Below are positions 29,529-42,085 of a stretch of 64,000 nt of DNA, one piece after another (position 1 is the first letter of the stretch; the number at the start of each line of letters is the position of its first letter). Both the position numbers and the translations under genes were made by a program. Origin of the DNA: Phycomyces nitens (lineage: Eukaryota > Mucoromycota > Mucoromycetes > Mucorales > Phycomycetaceae); contig JAHRBC010000004.1 in NCBI GenBank assembly GCA_022702545.1, positions 3,844,001-3,908,000 of the forward strand, read 5' to 3'. The notes under the pieces were generated by a model. That model had not been told where the DNA came from. It did no database searches and saw only the letters and a list, made by a program, of their open reading frames with translations.

Positions 29529-30548
29529 ATGAGCTCAGCCGAACAGAGTACACTTTTACTTCAAAGACAACTAAGAGGCGAGATGGCAAAACATATTATG
29601 CAAAGTATCAGTTTCTCATGTCCTTTTAGATCTTCAAAGGAATCCTGTCGAAGGCTTCTCTGCAGGTCTTGTGGATGATAATATCTACGAGGCAAGTGTG
29701 CCATTTTAATATATCGGTTTCTGGGTCTGACAATCGTGAATGTTTTTAGTGGGAAATCTTGGTTATGGGTGCACCAGATACACTTTAGTGAGTTGGTAAA
29801 CAGAACTGTCAAAAGAGGTTGTATTTATATCTTTAAATTAGTGAGGATGGATTCTTCAAGACTCGGCTCTCTTTTCCCAGTGTGAGTTTTTTAAAAAGAA
29901 AAGACTTGTTCTGGAGCAGAATATTAAATGGCCTCTTTTAGAGCTATCCAGTTATGCCACCTACCATGAGGTTCATCACAGAGATGTATCACCCAAATGG
30001 TAAATATTATTATTTTTTACATTCTCATGCCTCTGTCAGTAACACACACAAAATAAGAGAGAGAGAAAGAGATAAAGATATACATATGTGCATACTCTCA
30101 AGGGGACGATCTTTTTTCTTTTCTTATTTTCTTATTTTGGCTATTAATTTCAACTATTTACATAGTTTACCCGGATGGCACAGTCTGTATTTCTATTCTT
30201 GTGAGTGCAAAAACATGAAAAAGACTGGAGCACTTATTTCAATTTATCACTTTAGCATCCTCCAGGAGACGATAAATATGGCTACGAGGATGCCAACGAA
30301 CGCTGGTCACCCGTGCACACGGTAGAAACCATCCTGTTGTCTGTCATATCGATGCTCTCTAGCCCTAATGATGAATCTCCTGCAAACATTCAGGCAGCAG
30401 TAAGCACATCTTTCTTTCTTTTTAATATATATTCTATGATAAAAACAAGCATTAACCCAATATTGAGTAGAAGGATTATCGTGATGATTATTCGCAGTTT
30501 AAGAAAAAGGTCCAACGGTTGACAAGGCAATCTGCCGAGATGCTTTAG
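29529..30548 (+). CDS. UBE2G1: Ubiquitin-conjugating enzyme E2, UBE2G1 type
   Basis: Eight exons: 29529-29577, 29630-29691, 29750-29787, 29842-29881, 29942-29999, 30166-30200, 30256-30399, 30471-30548; 504 nt, 167 aa against 170 for the human protein. It contains [22 protein letters not shown], the HPN motif before the active site, the catalytic Cys in DGTVCISIL, and the 13-residue acidic insertion typical of the Ubc7/Cdc34/UBE2G group ([17 protein letters not shown]). [10 protein letters not shown] favours the UBE2G1 (S. pombe ubc15) branch over Ubc7/UBE2G2. Introns 1 and 2 both begin GC (29578 and 29692); the second has a textbook GAG|GCAAGT donor. Coding exons as short as 35-40 nt make this gene easy to mis-predict. 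Confidence 0.92.
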
Positions 30549-31440
30549 CTACCCTTTTGATCTATAACACTGCAACATATACACATAAAGTCATAACATG
30601 CACGCCATTATTGTTTTATAAAGAGAATTGGCTGCTGAAACTAGAGGAATGCGAAACTGATCAAGGCCTATAAATGTGGAATCATTCAAGAGAAAAAAAA
30701 AGTATAACATGCTTAAAGAAATAAACCATTTAATAAACAACTGATTCGATTGTACCTTTTTGCAACAAAAAAAAACATTCAGAATACGGTACTATAGACA
30801 AATCTACCCGAGTATTCGATCAGATCTAATAACAGTAATCATCTCTAGCCTAGCACTCTTTGTTTGGTAAAACGTTCTGTTTGGAATCCAATCCTTGTTT
30901 CCTAAAGCATCTTGATTTATAGAGATTGGTACGGCTGTTTAGGATCAACTGTTTGAGGTTTAAATTCTACATTTAAATGACCCAAAAAAAAGAAGTAGTA
31001 ATATTAAAAGTCATGCTAAAGTAACAATCAATCAATAGATTCCAAAAATATCAATTTCAGTATCCTTGATTCTAATGAGGTCTGTCCAAGTGCTTGTTTT
31101 TTCGTTTGGCTTGTCAACCAAAGACGTCTGGCCAACCTCTTCTTTCTGGACTGCCCTTTGGTACATTGTTTCTTACCAGTGTCGTTCACGTCATTTGTGA
31201 CAACCAAAAGTGAGACGGGTCACCTTTTGGTGTCCGATTCTCCGCCATCTTTTGTTTCTTTCCCTCCCATATCCAGTGCGTCTTCTTACAAAGATAGTGC
31301 CTTTAGAAAGACGCAATCTTCCTTACGCGCCTTCCTTTATAGCTCCCCTGTTTGTTTCTGACCCTCTATCCGACTTGTGGCCGACAATATTTCGGCACGC
31401 GTTGACGAATACCTTTAACCGATTGTCTTGACCTTTTTCC
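30549..31440. other. Intergenic, SIN3 promoter region
   Basis: About 890 bp without a supported gene. AT-rich on the left, then C/T-rich from about 31130 to the SIN3 start, as is usual for promoters and leaders in these fungi. Open frames at 31158-31361 and 31210-31431 overlap this pyrimidine-rich leader and look accidental. Confidence 0.5.
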
Positions 31441-34400
31441 ATGGCAGCCGATCCTCCATCACAGCAACCATCGCCAGTGGTGTCAAGGTAGTTCTGTTGA
31501 CCAAGAACAGCCTGAGACAAGTGCTGATTTTTCTATTTGATAGACCTGCTGGCTCACTTGAATCCGCACAGTCAGTCATCAGTCCTACTCAATCAGTACC
31601 ATCATACTCTCATGCATTCACCACAGCTTCCTTTCCAGCCATCCATTCACCATCCCAAGCTAATTCCGCATCCTCATCGCGTAATCAAGACAATGGGCCC
31701 TATGTGACTAATGTTCCCGTTTCTCATCCATCCTCGTCTGTCGGTTCTAGTCCACATTTGAATCCTGCTCTACAAATGCACCATTCACCACAGATGAACC
31801 ATGCATTCCCCATGACCAACACCGAATCCAACGGTCTCGAGAGAACTCTTCCACGTTCACCCTTCCCTCCTCCTGGCACTCTCTCGGCACATCCATCACA
31901 GCCACCACGCCCTGTCTCTCCTGTCGTCACTCAACCCTCTACAACATCTCACCGTCCTTCCAGCCCAGTCGCACCCCTCCCTCCCCCACAGTATAGCCAG
32001 TCACGCCCAGCTGTGTCTGTCCCCGTCCCTGCACCAGCAACCCCCGAGCCACGTGCTTCTAATGCTATTGCAGCAAATGGGTATCGGCCTTTGAATGTCA
32101 AGGACGCATTGACCTATCTGGATCAAGTCAAGATTCAGTTCTCAGACCAGCCCGAGGTCTACAATAAGTTCCTTGACATCATGAAAGACTTTAAGAGCCA
32201 AGCGTAAGTGCAGGATAGGTGATATGGCCGGTATTCACCCGCTCTGTAGGATCGATACGCCTGGTGTGATCGAACGTGTTTCAGGTCTCTTCAAAGGCCA
32301 CCCTTCCCTGATATCCGGTTTCAACACATTCCTTCCACCTGGATACCGCATCGAATGCTCCACTGACGAATGTTCGCGCGATGTCATCAAGGTCACGACC
32401 CCTTCTGGAGTAACGAGCACAATGGACGGCGAACCTCTTAAACTCATTTCAGAGACTGCACCGTCCCCGCGCAACTACCAACACCCACCTTCTTACGGAC
32501 CATCTTCAGCAACATACGGAAGAGGTCCCAATACAGCAGGTGTCATGGCTTCCCCTTCAAACTACCCACACCCTTCTCCCCAGACAGCTTCTCCTGGCCA
32601 GGCAGAGGAAGGCCAGGGTCGCCGTCCTCCTGTTGAATTCAACCATGCGATCAATTATGTCAACAAGATCAAGGTATGGCAAACGCTAGTCAACATTTGC
32701 AATAAGAATAAGGGGAATAACATTAGAGATCTAGAATCGGTTTGCAGGAGATCCAGACACCTACAAGCAGTTTCTGGAGATTTTGCAAATGTATCAAAAG
32801 GATCAAAAACCTATCCAAGAGGTATTAGACACACAACATAGCCACATAGCCTAACACCCTTACAGGTCTACACTCAAGTCCAAGTGCTGTTTGATGGAGC
32901 CAACGACCTTTTGGATGAATTCAAACAGTTTCTACCAGATGCCTCTGGAAATCATTCAGTGGGCTCAGCAGCCCTGTTTGGTGCCGGTGGCAGAATGCCA
33001 TATGGTAAACAAACATTCTTTAGATCATGCCAATATAAAAACTAATACGGAAATGGTTGGAATGCTATTTTTTTTCCTCAAGGGGGAAAGAAGGCTATGG
33101 GGCTATCAAGTGCGGGCCAGGGAAGAAAAAAGAGAGTTGGGCCAGTGTCTGGAGCAGGCATCCCAAAGGTATGGATTGGCTGTGATGTGACGCGACCTCT
33201 AGATGACTAAGACAAACGGCATATATCATACACGTCTTATTTAAATATCCAGCGCTCCAAACTTCATCACAAAATGGTTCTCCAGACATCTGATGTACGC
33301 TCTGGTGTGCCTCCAGATGAAGAGATTGTCCGACCTGTGATTTCTGCTGAAGAAGTAGAGTTCTTTGAACGTGTTCGAAAGTACATTGGAAACAAGTCAA
33401 CCTACAATGCGTTTCTTAAGCTACTCAGTCTGTTCAGTCAACAAATTGTCGATCAGAACCTGCTTGTTAGCCGAGTAGAGACTTTTATTGGAGGTAACAA
33501 GGAGTTGTTTGATTGGTTCAAGACATTGGTTGGATATGATGGCAAGGACGAAGTGATTGAAAACGTACCGGCTGACAAAACCAAGCCTGACCTGGCGCAC
33601 TGCAAGACATGTGGTCCAAGTTATCGTTTGGTCCCAAAGACAGTCGGCACCAAGGGCGATCAAAGCAAACTGTCGGTTGATTCGAAATGGCAAAATCAGA
33701 CTTGTTCTGGAAGGGATGCCTTGTGCTGGGAAGTACTCAACGATGAATACGTATCGCATCCCACATGGGCTAGTGAAGATAACGGGTTTGTGGCGTCTAA
33801 AAAGAACCAATATGAAGAAGCGCTGAACAGAGTCGAGGAAGAAAGGTAAGGCTTCAAGGTGGTGATGATCGGGTACCTAACACGCTGTAAAACTGGCCAT
33901 AGATACGACTATGATCTCAATATCGAAGCAAACTTGAACACAATCGGTTTACTTGAACCAATTGCCAAGAAGATTGCCAACATGTCTCCAGAAGAAAAGG
34001 CAGAGTATAGAATACTTCCTGGTCTGGGTGGATCTTCCCAAACAATCTATCAACGCATCCTTAAAAAGATATATGGCAGCGATAGAGGCCTAGAGATTAT
34101 TGAACTCTTGCATGATAATCCTGCCCGAACCGTCCCCATTGTCCTCAAGCGTTTAAAACAAAAGGACGATGAATGGAAACGTGCTCAGGTAAGAAAGCAT
34201 TTTAGATTAGTATTATTATTAGTGTTTTTTAAAAAAAGAACTCGAAACAAATTGCTTTTCAATTTTAGCGAGAATGGAATAAGATCTGGCGAGAAGTAGA
34301 GGCAAAGAACTATTGGAAGTCTCTTGACTATCAGGGCATTACATTCAAGAGCAGTGACCGAAAGGCAATCACAGCAAAAGCATTGGTGGCAGAGATTGAA

Positions 34401-36335
34401 TCACTACGGAAGGATCAGAGACAGGGCAAGACCCTGCATTCTGACTCTACTAGAGTGTTGATGACCGGAAGACAAGGACCTCAGATTGCGTGCACATTCA
34501 AGGACAAGACTTTGTTTAAAGACATCTCACGACTCGTATTCTCATTCTTGGAGCGCCAAAGTATCTACAATGCAGCCGAATGTGACCAAGTCAGAGCTTT
34601 CATTGAGACATTTGTGCCTCTCTTCTTTGATGTGACCGACGTAGTACCTGATGCGGCTGATATTGAAGAGGAAGACGAAGGAATGGAAGATGTAGAGGAT
34701 GAGGAAGACGAATCACGATCGATGCAGTCTTATGATTCAGACGGTGATGTTGTTATGAATACCAGAAGAACTGCCTTGAGACGAACTCGAACGGCCAACC
34801 GAGCTATGCCTCGATTACAAAATAACGAAGACGAAAGACTTTTAAAGGATGTACTCACACGAAACATGATTCGACCACCTCATCAGACACCAGAAGAAAT
34901 TGGCGATGAAGATGAAGAAGATACCGAACAGGAAGACAAGGATGATACTGGAACTGAGGTTGATGTCCAACTCTCGAGTGGAGATGAAGCATCTCCTGTT
35001 ATTCTTACAGCGCCTCATCGAAAGAACTCTTTGGTTCAAGAAGATTTCAACATGCAGGCTGCTGATATTGATTCCATATCTCCTGAAAGACGGACAGTCT
35101 TTAACTTTTTCGGAAATGACAGTTTCTATTGCTTCTTTAGACTCCTTCAGGTAAAATGGGAATACTAGATATATATATAGATATATATCTGACTGACTAA
35201 CAGCCATAATTTCTCATAGATGGCATACGGACGACTTGAGAAACTCAAGGCAGAAGATGCTGAATATAAGCTCAATCCAGGAAAAGAAGAAGATACCAAC
35301 AAGATTGCTCTTGAACTTGACACAATTAACCGTAGAATGTCTGGTAAGTCGTTATAAGCACATACACATCATGGTATTGCAAACAATTGACAAAAAAATG
35401 CTTTATAGTGGATAAGATGGGGTTGAACCGTGGTCATTACCATGCACTATTGAATCTTATAGACAAGTTCTTTGAGGAAAATATCGATCAACAGCAGTTT
35501 GAAGAAAGTGCACGGTACATATTTGGCACCAAGGCATATGTGATATTTACTATCGACAAGCTTATATTGACCCTTATTCGGCATGTAAGTTGAAGCATAT
35601 TGATCAAACAAGCCAGATTCACGACTAATACGTTGATATTTATACAAGATACATGATATTGTCACCAGAGATTCATGTCAATCACTCATTAGTCTCTTTG
35701 AGAAAGAACGAGAGGTTGAAAATCCAGACTCTCAATCAATCAAGATATATCGACTTTTAGCCGAAGATGCTGTGGGAGCAGAGGATAACCTGTATAATAT
35801 TGTTTTTGTAAGTCAAAAAATGAATACAAAAAAGCAATTTACTTATATTGTTAAACAGGACACATCAAATCGTATCCTTTCTATCCAACTTTTGGGACAA
35901 GATGACCCCACTTATCATGAGGCAGGAGAGCAAGATGGCTATGAAGAATATGTGGCAAGCTACATTGACTGGACAAAAGAAACAGATGGTGTTCAACAGA
36001 CCGACCTTGAACCACGGTTTCTCAAGCGAAACCTACGCCACAAACCAAAAGACAAGGATCTTAGTGGGATACATGTGCATTCAAGGATGCAGTACAAGAT
36101 CTGTAGAAACACCTACCATCTATTTTACATCATTGGCACAGAAGATACCTTTGTTCGCTGCCGGCCATCTCCCCCTACACCTACACCATCCAAATTTGCA
36201 GCATGGCTTGAATCAGACAAGGGCTGGGGCCGTGATGTACAGAATAAAGAAGAGGCAGAGGCAGCTGTACGAAATACTCTTTTTGGAAAACAAGGCAAAA
36301 AAGATGTTCAGCCTAAATCAGAAGAACATCATTAA
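31441..36335 (+). CDS. SIN3: SIN3 transcriptional corepressor
   Basis: Thirteen exons: 31441-31487, 31544-32203, 32250-32673, 32735-32821, 32866-33004, 33083-33168, 33253-33845, 33903-34188, 34269-35150, 35220-35343, 35409-35584, 35649-35807, 35859-36335; 4140 nt, 1379 aa. A Ser/Pro/His-rich disordered N-terminus of about 200 residues precedes PAH1 ([17 protein letters not shown]...), PAH2 at about 365-432 ([22 protein letters not shown]...) and PAH3 at about 512-575 ([20 protein letters not shown]...). The HDAC-interaction domain follows ([10 protein letters not shown], then [15 protein letters not shown]), then an acidic stretch near residue 870 and the Sin3 C-terminal domain. Sin3 scaffolds the Rpd3-type histone deacetylase complex; PAH domains bind repressors. 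A fourth PAH, present in some yeasts, was not seen. Confidence 0.96.
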
Positions 36336-36909
36336 GCTACTTTATAACATCCTAACAGGTCCCGTTTTGCATATTTAACAAGGGTTGCTTTGTACTGGAA
36401 GAAAATAAATCAATTTACATTTTTTTAAAAATATATATATATATAAAAGTGTTTTAGGTATTATTATAGTTCTTATATACCGCCACCAACTGGACAAAGT
36501 TACAAGTCTAGATACATTGAATACAGGCAATTCAAAAAACATTTCATACAAATGAAAGAAAAAGGTGAATAGGACTGATTTTTGTTTGTTTGTTTGGACA
36601 CAATTAATAGCCTTGGGTTACCAGTATAAATCCAATGTCTATGTTTTGTGTGCTTCATTCAAAATTCACTCTTTTCCAAAGCAAAAGAAAAAAATGCTCG
36701 AAGCCATTATAGATTTTTAAAACTGGTAATAAGCCAGGAATTGTTTTTTTTTTTGAAAGAGACATGTTGTCAAGCGGGCAACCTGCTATCAAACAATATA
36801 CATATTTGATTGATGGGATAGGGTACTCATGTCATTATGCAAAAAACAAAAAAGTTTAATTTACACAATTATGCAGTAACTATGGATTTAACCACAAGAA
36901 CGTGCTACA
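36336..36909. other. Convergent intergenic spacer
   Basis: AT-rich DNA between the SIN3 stop and the stop of the small secreted protein, with (AT)n near 36432-36443 and several A/T runs. AATAAA at about 36403 probably serves SIN3. Nothing else is visible. Confidence 0.5.
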
Positions 36910-37353
36910 TTAAAAGACTATAATGGCTATAATGAGTACAGCTGACATTGTGTACAGATATGTGCTGAACGTGTTCTGTGCACCAATAGATAAAACTGTA
37001 GCCTGAGAACCCGAAGCTCCAATACTAGAGGCTGCTGCATTTGGCCCAGCAGACGACAGAGGAACAGAAGGTAAAAGCGAGATGGGTACAGAAGAGCTGT
37101 TTAAAAATGCTGATATCGAGGCAGAGGCAGTAACATTGCAATGAGGTGCGCGTTGGCTGATACAACAGGGATTCACAATGTAATAGCAGTTATCAGGACA
37201 AGCATCAGGGCATTTTGGGTCGATTCTTGCGCCTGATGCAGGTGAGACACAGAATGCATCAGTGCAGTTAACAGCAGAAGCCACAGTGACTAGCAGTGAT
37301 AGAAAGAGGGCAATGGCTAGAAAGTTAGACGGTTTGGAAGATGAGGAAATCAT
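36910..37353 (-). CDS. Small Cys-rich secreted protein, probable GPI anchor
   Basis: Uninterrupted frame, 147 aa. The N-terminus is a clear signal peptide (hydrophobic FLAIALFLSLLVTVASA, cleavage likely before VNCTD). The next 45 residues hold eight cysteines in a compact pattern ending PCC...HC, with potential N-glycosylation at NCT and NVT. A Ser/Pro/Ala-rich stalk follows, and the C-terminus is hydrophobic (YLYTMSAVLIIAIIVF) after small residues, as in GPI-anchored wall proteins. The spacing does not match the CFEM pattern closely, so no family is named. A TATAAAT sequence on the minus strand near 37397-37403 lies about 45 bp upstream of the start. Function unknown; a wall or surface role is inferred from the architecture. 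Confidence 0.78.
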   Translation of the reverse strand: MISSSSKPSNFLAIALFLSLLVTVASAVNCTDAFCVSPASGARIDPKCPDACPDNCYYIVNPCCISQRAPHCNVTASASISAFLNSSSVPISLLPSVPLSSAGPNAAASSIGASGSQATVLSIGAQNTFSTYLYTMSAVLIIAIIVF

Positions 37354-38499
37354 TATAGGTGCCGGGAAGATAGATGAAAAAATAAGGCGATCTTGAATTT
37401 ATACACAAGTGTTCTTCGAGATGGCGCTCATTTGCCGAGATATGGAAACACAAATCTGTACCACCTTTTAGATCCTGGGTTTTATCGACGTCAGACCACG
37501 CTCTTTAAAAGGGTATTATTTCTTCTTTTGTACTTTTTATTATCTCAATATCTTTGTTACATGGCTGTAACCTAGAATGAAACAATTTGATCTTGAATAT
37601 ATACAAAAGAAAAAAACCAAGCAAACTTGTCCAAGGATAGAATTTGATTATAGAACAAGGAAAACCTGCCCATCTAAAGAATGTAGTATCGTTAATATTG
37701 AAGGGGTGCTTACTATTCTCATTACCTTGGACAGACAGGGAAACCTAATCAAAGATTGCGCTGTTTGGGTTCAGCAGAATACTTCAAAAAGATGCTCACA
37801 TTTACAATGATTGGAAGCCATTATCACCATCTTAAATTCACCAATGTCTCTATCCCACAAAACATCAGGGATAAAGCTCTTTTTAATTATTCAATTTATT
37901 CCATGTTCATATTTTGACATATCTTACTAAGCTTTGCCAAAAGGTTAATATGTCGGGTTTTTCACATATTTTTGCCTGTATTGGTTGCTTTCCATATCTT
38001 GAAATTACCCAATCGCTTTTCTCTGTTTCAACTATACATTTAGTGGTACTCAACTGATATAGTCTTTTTTAGATATAAACTTTCGAGACTTTTAATGAAA
38101 ACAACTTTATTTATTGGAAGTTTAATTGGTCTTACTATCGGTTTACCATGCCATACATACTGCCATACTCTGTCAATTATATAAATGCATAAATGTATAT
38201 TATATCAGTGAAACAAGGTACATATTTCCTTATAACCACAGTTTACAGACCAATGTCAAAAGCACCTTTTTTTATTTATTTGACATGGAGACTCTTGTCT
38301 CTACACTATAGTTTTAGGCACCAACAAACTATCATGTGTGTTCATTTGAATACACTCCCACTAAAGAGATTACCGCCGCATTTGTTCAATTTCTAGTCCT
38401 GAAAAACTACATATCAACTTTTTTTTAACATATATCTTTTGAAAGATAAAAAGTACATTAAAACTTTGGTTTTATATTTTGAATAATATATTTATTGTG
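37354..38499. other. AT-rich region at the edge of the accessory island
   Basis: No gene recognised. A 77-codon frame at 37577-37810 is Lys/Cys-rich but matches nothing known and has no neighbours that support it. The transition from housekeeping DNA to repeat-rich DNA occurs here. Confidence 0.4.
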
Positions 38500-39430
38500 A
38501 TGAAATAATAATGAAACATAGATTAATATATAAAGTGACCACCACGAGCTTTTATTACAGCCTTTATTCTGTCAGGCACACTTGCGACAAGAGTATACAG
38601 TACATCAGGACCTAGTCGCTCCCACTATTAAAGAATACAGACTTTGAGGTCATTAGCATCGTTAATAGACCCCTTTATCTCTTGAACTTTGGCTATTAAA
38701 GCATACTAAACATGCTCGATTGGGTTGCAAATGAGACTTTGGGATGGCCAGTAGTCAAAATGCTGAATCTCCCAAAAATTATTCCACCATGCTGTATATG
38801 AGCCAGTATGGAAGCTGGCACTGTCTTCTTGGAATTTAAAGATGGCATCAAGTTTACCATTAAACTTTTAATGCCAAGGGTTGAATTCCTGGGACAAACA
38901 GTTGATATACACATCTTAATTGACAGAGTTATTAAGCACAATTAGAGGCCCAAATCCTCAGTCAGAAGCAATCCCATATCATCACTGTGCCTTTTCCAAA
39001 CTTCTCAGTTTAAAGCATATGTATATCCTGAACGCTTTCTCTGGGTTTATGAATTACGAATGGGTCATAATTATTGGCCTTTACCATAAACTTGGACTCG
39101 TCTGATCAAATGACACTCTCCCAGTCCTCCACTATCAAACTGACCCTGGTTTTTGTCCAACGAAGCCGATTCTTCTTCTGTTTAGGTGTTAGTCTTGGCC
39201 TGGATGATGGTACATAAGAAGCAAATCTATTTGCCCAAAAATAATTGCTAATTGCCTTTCTACATGCAATATCACTAGAAAGCGCCAAATTTTGCTGGTA
39301 ATACTCGTAGCTCTCAAAAGGATGGCGCCTCGCACTCAAACAAGGTACAGTATTAGAGACGTTTGGGGTTGTAACTTTCACTTTATTTTCGCTTTATCTT
39401 CACATTTCCATTTCTGGAAAAATCTTTTAA
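38500..39430 (-). pseudogene. Degenerate Tc1/mariner transposase
   Basis: Reading the minus strand from about 39430, a Tc1-type protein can be followed across several stops: RPRLTPKQKKNRLRWTK, VEDWESVI-stop-SDESKF (first catalytic Asp region), then FQEDSASFHTG...WW (second Asp region altered), WPSQSLICNPIEHV (third motif), and the usual tail VPDRIKAVIKARGGH. At least six in-frame stops and some frame changes are present, so it cannot be functional. The first stop replaces the Trp codon of the WSDESKF motif (TGG to TGA). Terminal inverted repeats were not resolved by eye. Confidence 0.85.
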
Positions 39431-39755
39431 AATCCATCTATCAAACTTCAAATTCATGACTTTCTTTATTCTATTGAAAACACTTTAATGCTCTTATCAA
39501 ACCATATATAAACAATAATATTGTAATTATTCTATAGCAAAAGTATTCATTCTTTCTGAAAGCTTATTGGACGATTTGACTAAACAACATGGTGAAAATA
39601 ACAGAGTTGTCTATGCATTTTGCACAAATAACATCCATAATATTTGGATATCTTAATATATTTCATACGAATAACCTTTAATAAAATGGTAATTTTGACT
39701 TTTTTTTTAAAGTATATAAATTTGACGATAAATCATATTTAAAATATTTATTGAA

Positions 39756-41020
39756 ATGAGTAACAACTTATTTTACGAAAACGGTCAAGGCAAACAAGGA
39801 AATAAAGCTATGGAGTGGGAAGAAGGGGCAGGTCCTCACTATTTGGAGAGTGTAACAAACTATTTTACTTTCCGAGATACACAACCTCCTGAAATTGATA
39901 TTGAAGATGCTGATCTTGACGAGAAGATGGAAAAGTTGGCAGAAAAAGTCCAAAAAAAAACCTCTTTCTGCTGGATGTGCCTACAACGACTATAATGATG
40001 GTCAAAAGGCTCTCTTTTTGTATTATCTTAAAGTTGTATAAAGCAGTAACTGCAGGTAGAATGGCTACTGTGGCTGAGTGCACGGCCCAAGATTAGGCGA
40101 AGATGTTTAATAAGGACCCTGAGTGGGGTATTTACGAAAAGCAGACCAAGAGTCAACTGAAAGAAAAGGCTGCTTCAAGAAGAAGACTAGAATTACATTC
40201 GAGAAATGTATGATAACAATCCTTTTGTCGCCACCAAAGAAGTTATTGATGACTTGGCAAAAGCGTTCGAAGGATTCAGTTTGAAGAGCACTGTCGTTGG
40301 ATCCTTCATCTCAAATGAGTGCAACTTATCAATTGGGAGAGCCACTCGCCATCCTGTTGCAAGACATGGCAAAGACAAATATGAGCCTTCTTCAGAATTG
40401 TGTTTTTATTGACAAAGTTGGATTTGATATTAATATGAGACATGCTTATGGCCATTCTGAGCGCAACACTTCAGCTGTAGTCACCAAACCCACCACCCAA
40501 GCAGTATCACACGCAATCTTGAGTGCAATTTGCTCAAATGGTGTTGTAAATATAGACATAAAAAGACCTCAAAAGTCAAATAAAGTTGAGGTAGCTGGAG
40601 GCCGCAAAAGAAAAGCAGCCAAGCCAAGATATCCAGTACCCAGAGGAACTGGAACTGGCGATTATTTGAAATTTGAATCTCTAATACAATGAACTATATG
40701 GATGAGGTTCCTGAAATTAAAGGCCTTTATCTGGTCATGGAAAACACACCCATTCATACCTCTGATGAAATTAGAACGATTATTGAGAACAGAGGTTATT
40801 AATGCGTGTACTTTCCACCTTATTCACCAGAGCTCAATCCTATTGAACGGTTCTGAGCTATTGTAAAGAACAAAGTAAGACATAGCCAGTTCGAGGATAA
40901 GAAAGATTCACAGACCAGAATAAAGGAAGCCAGTAACAATGTTCCCGTCCACCACCTTTGAAATAACATTCAACACTCTGTCAATGCCTTTGACAAATGT
41001 TTAGAAAGACAGCCCATCTA
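39756..41020 (+). pseudogene. Degenerate Tc1/IS630-type transposase
   Basis: An N-terminal helix-turn-helix part (MSNNLFYENGQ... EKMEKLAEKVQ) runs into a frameshift at an A run near 39950. The DDE core is visible as CVFIDKVGFDINMRHAYGHSERN, GGRKRKAAKPRYPVPRG, then MENTPIHTSDEIRTIIENRGY and VYFPPYSPELNPIERF with stops. Several frame changes break it. The element is a different subfamily from the minus-strand copy at 38.5-39.4 kb, judging by the GFDINMR and NTPIHT segments. Confidence 0.85.
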
Positions 41021-41042
41021 AAGTAGCTTATTATATAAATAA

Positions 41043-41284
41043 ATGATTTCAAAAAGAGGGTATATAAGCATCTATCTTCCACCGTATTCCCCTGAGCTTA
41101 ATCCAATCGAGAATTTTTGGCTTACAATGAAGAGTCATGTCAAGAGAACCAAGTTCAACGACACTGATGATTTGAAAATGAGGATAGTTGAGGCATCAAA
41201 TGAGATAGGACTGTCTATACTCAAAAGCATTGGTCAACATTCTGTAAACATGTTTGAGAAATGTCTACGAATGGAGCCTCTCTA
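41043..41284 (+). pseudogene. 3' fragment of a second Tc1/IS630-type transposase
   Basis: An 80-codon frame ending in a stop: IYLPPYSPELNPIENFWLTM (third catalytic motif) and the C-terminal helix ...GQHSVNMFEKCLRMEPL. It follows the previous transposase tail by about 20 bp and duplicates the same end of the protein, so it belongs to another copy. The first 55 bp overlap the equivalent of the Asp-containing strand, which is missing. Confidence 0.82.
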
Positions 41285-41399
41285 ATAAACCATATCGGGG
41301 GGTTTTTTTTGGACTTATCATGCCAATCGTTAACGCAAATTGAGGTTGCCAAAAGTGCAGTTTGGATCAGTCAAATGCGCCAATTGGCAGGCTCAAAAG

Positions 41400-41830
41400 C
41401 GCAGTTTGGCACAGGAGGCACTGTATATATGACACTCTTTGCATTGTAGCTCTTGTTATAAGCCTATACACCGTTTCTATGACTGCTCTGGGCGAGAAAC
41501 TCACGCCTTCTGGAGGTGTAATGCACCTAGACACCTGCGCGCTCACTGCCCTAAGAGCACCCATATACTTAAACGCCCACAATCCGACTTATTAGCTACT
41601 TCTGATGGTAAAGAGAATGACAAGGCCCAATCTAAGAAGGCCTACATAGTCTCCAATCCCACATTTCCAAGGGTTTCTACCTGTTAGTGTATATCCACCT
41701 CTGCCTGGCTCGGTCAAAAGCACTTGCCCCTCTATACCTTCCTCTGGTCTCAAAGGCCAATCCAACCCTAAATCTCTTGACTTTCCTTTCCTTCCCAACA
41801 CTTCCTTGAAAGGAGATCCAGACGGGGTTT
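41400..41830 (+). pseudogene. Possible retroelement gag fragment with zinc-knuckle remnant
   Basis: The frame starting near 41439 reads ...CSGRETHAFWRCNAPRHLRAHCPKS, which resembles a CCHC knuckle of the form CxRCxxxGHLRAHCP with the first Cys lost, followed by a Pro-rich stretch (SLPGSVKSTCPSIPSSGLKG-like in one frame). Such knuckles occur in LINE ORF1 and LTR gag proteins of fungi. The segment is short and isolated, so the class is undecided. Confidence 0.4.
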
Positions 41831-42085
41831 TACCCTAGTATTCTCTCTTACTTCTCTAATAAACCACACATATTGACATTGGGTTCATCAACCAATAAAA
41901 AAATATGACACTTGTATATTATTGGAATATACGAGATTATTGTACACTTTAAATGTAAATATTGTTTGAAAATGACAATAAATATATATGGTTAAGTTAA
42001 ACTTGTAATTAAAGCTTTAAATATTAATGTGAGAATTATATAAAATATCAAGTATATATTACTAGACACATCTTATGGTATTAAA

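Noticed and set aside
37577..37810. 77-codon Lys/Cys-rich frame
   Set aside because: No motif or supporting context; kept only as part of the spacer description.
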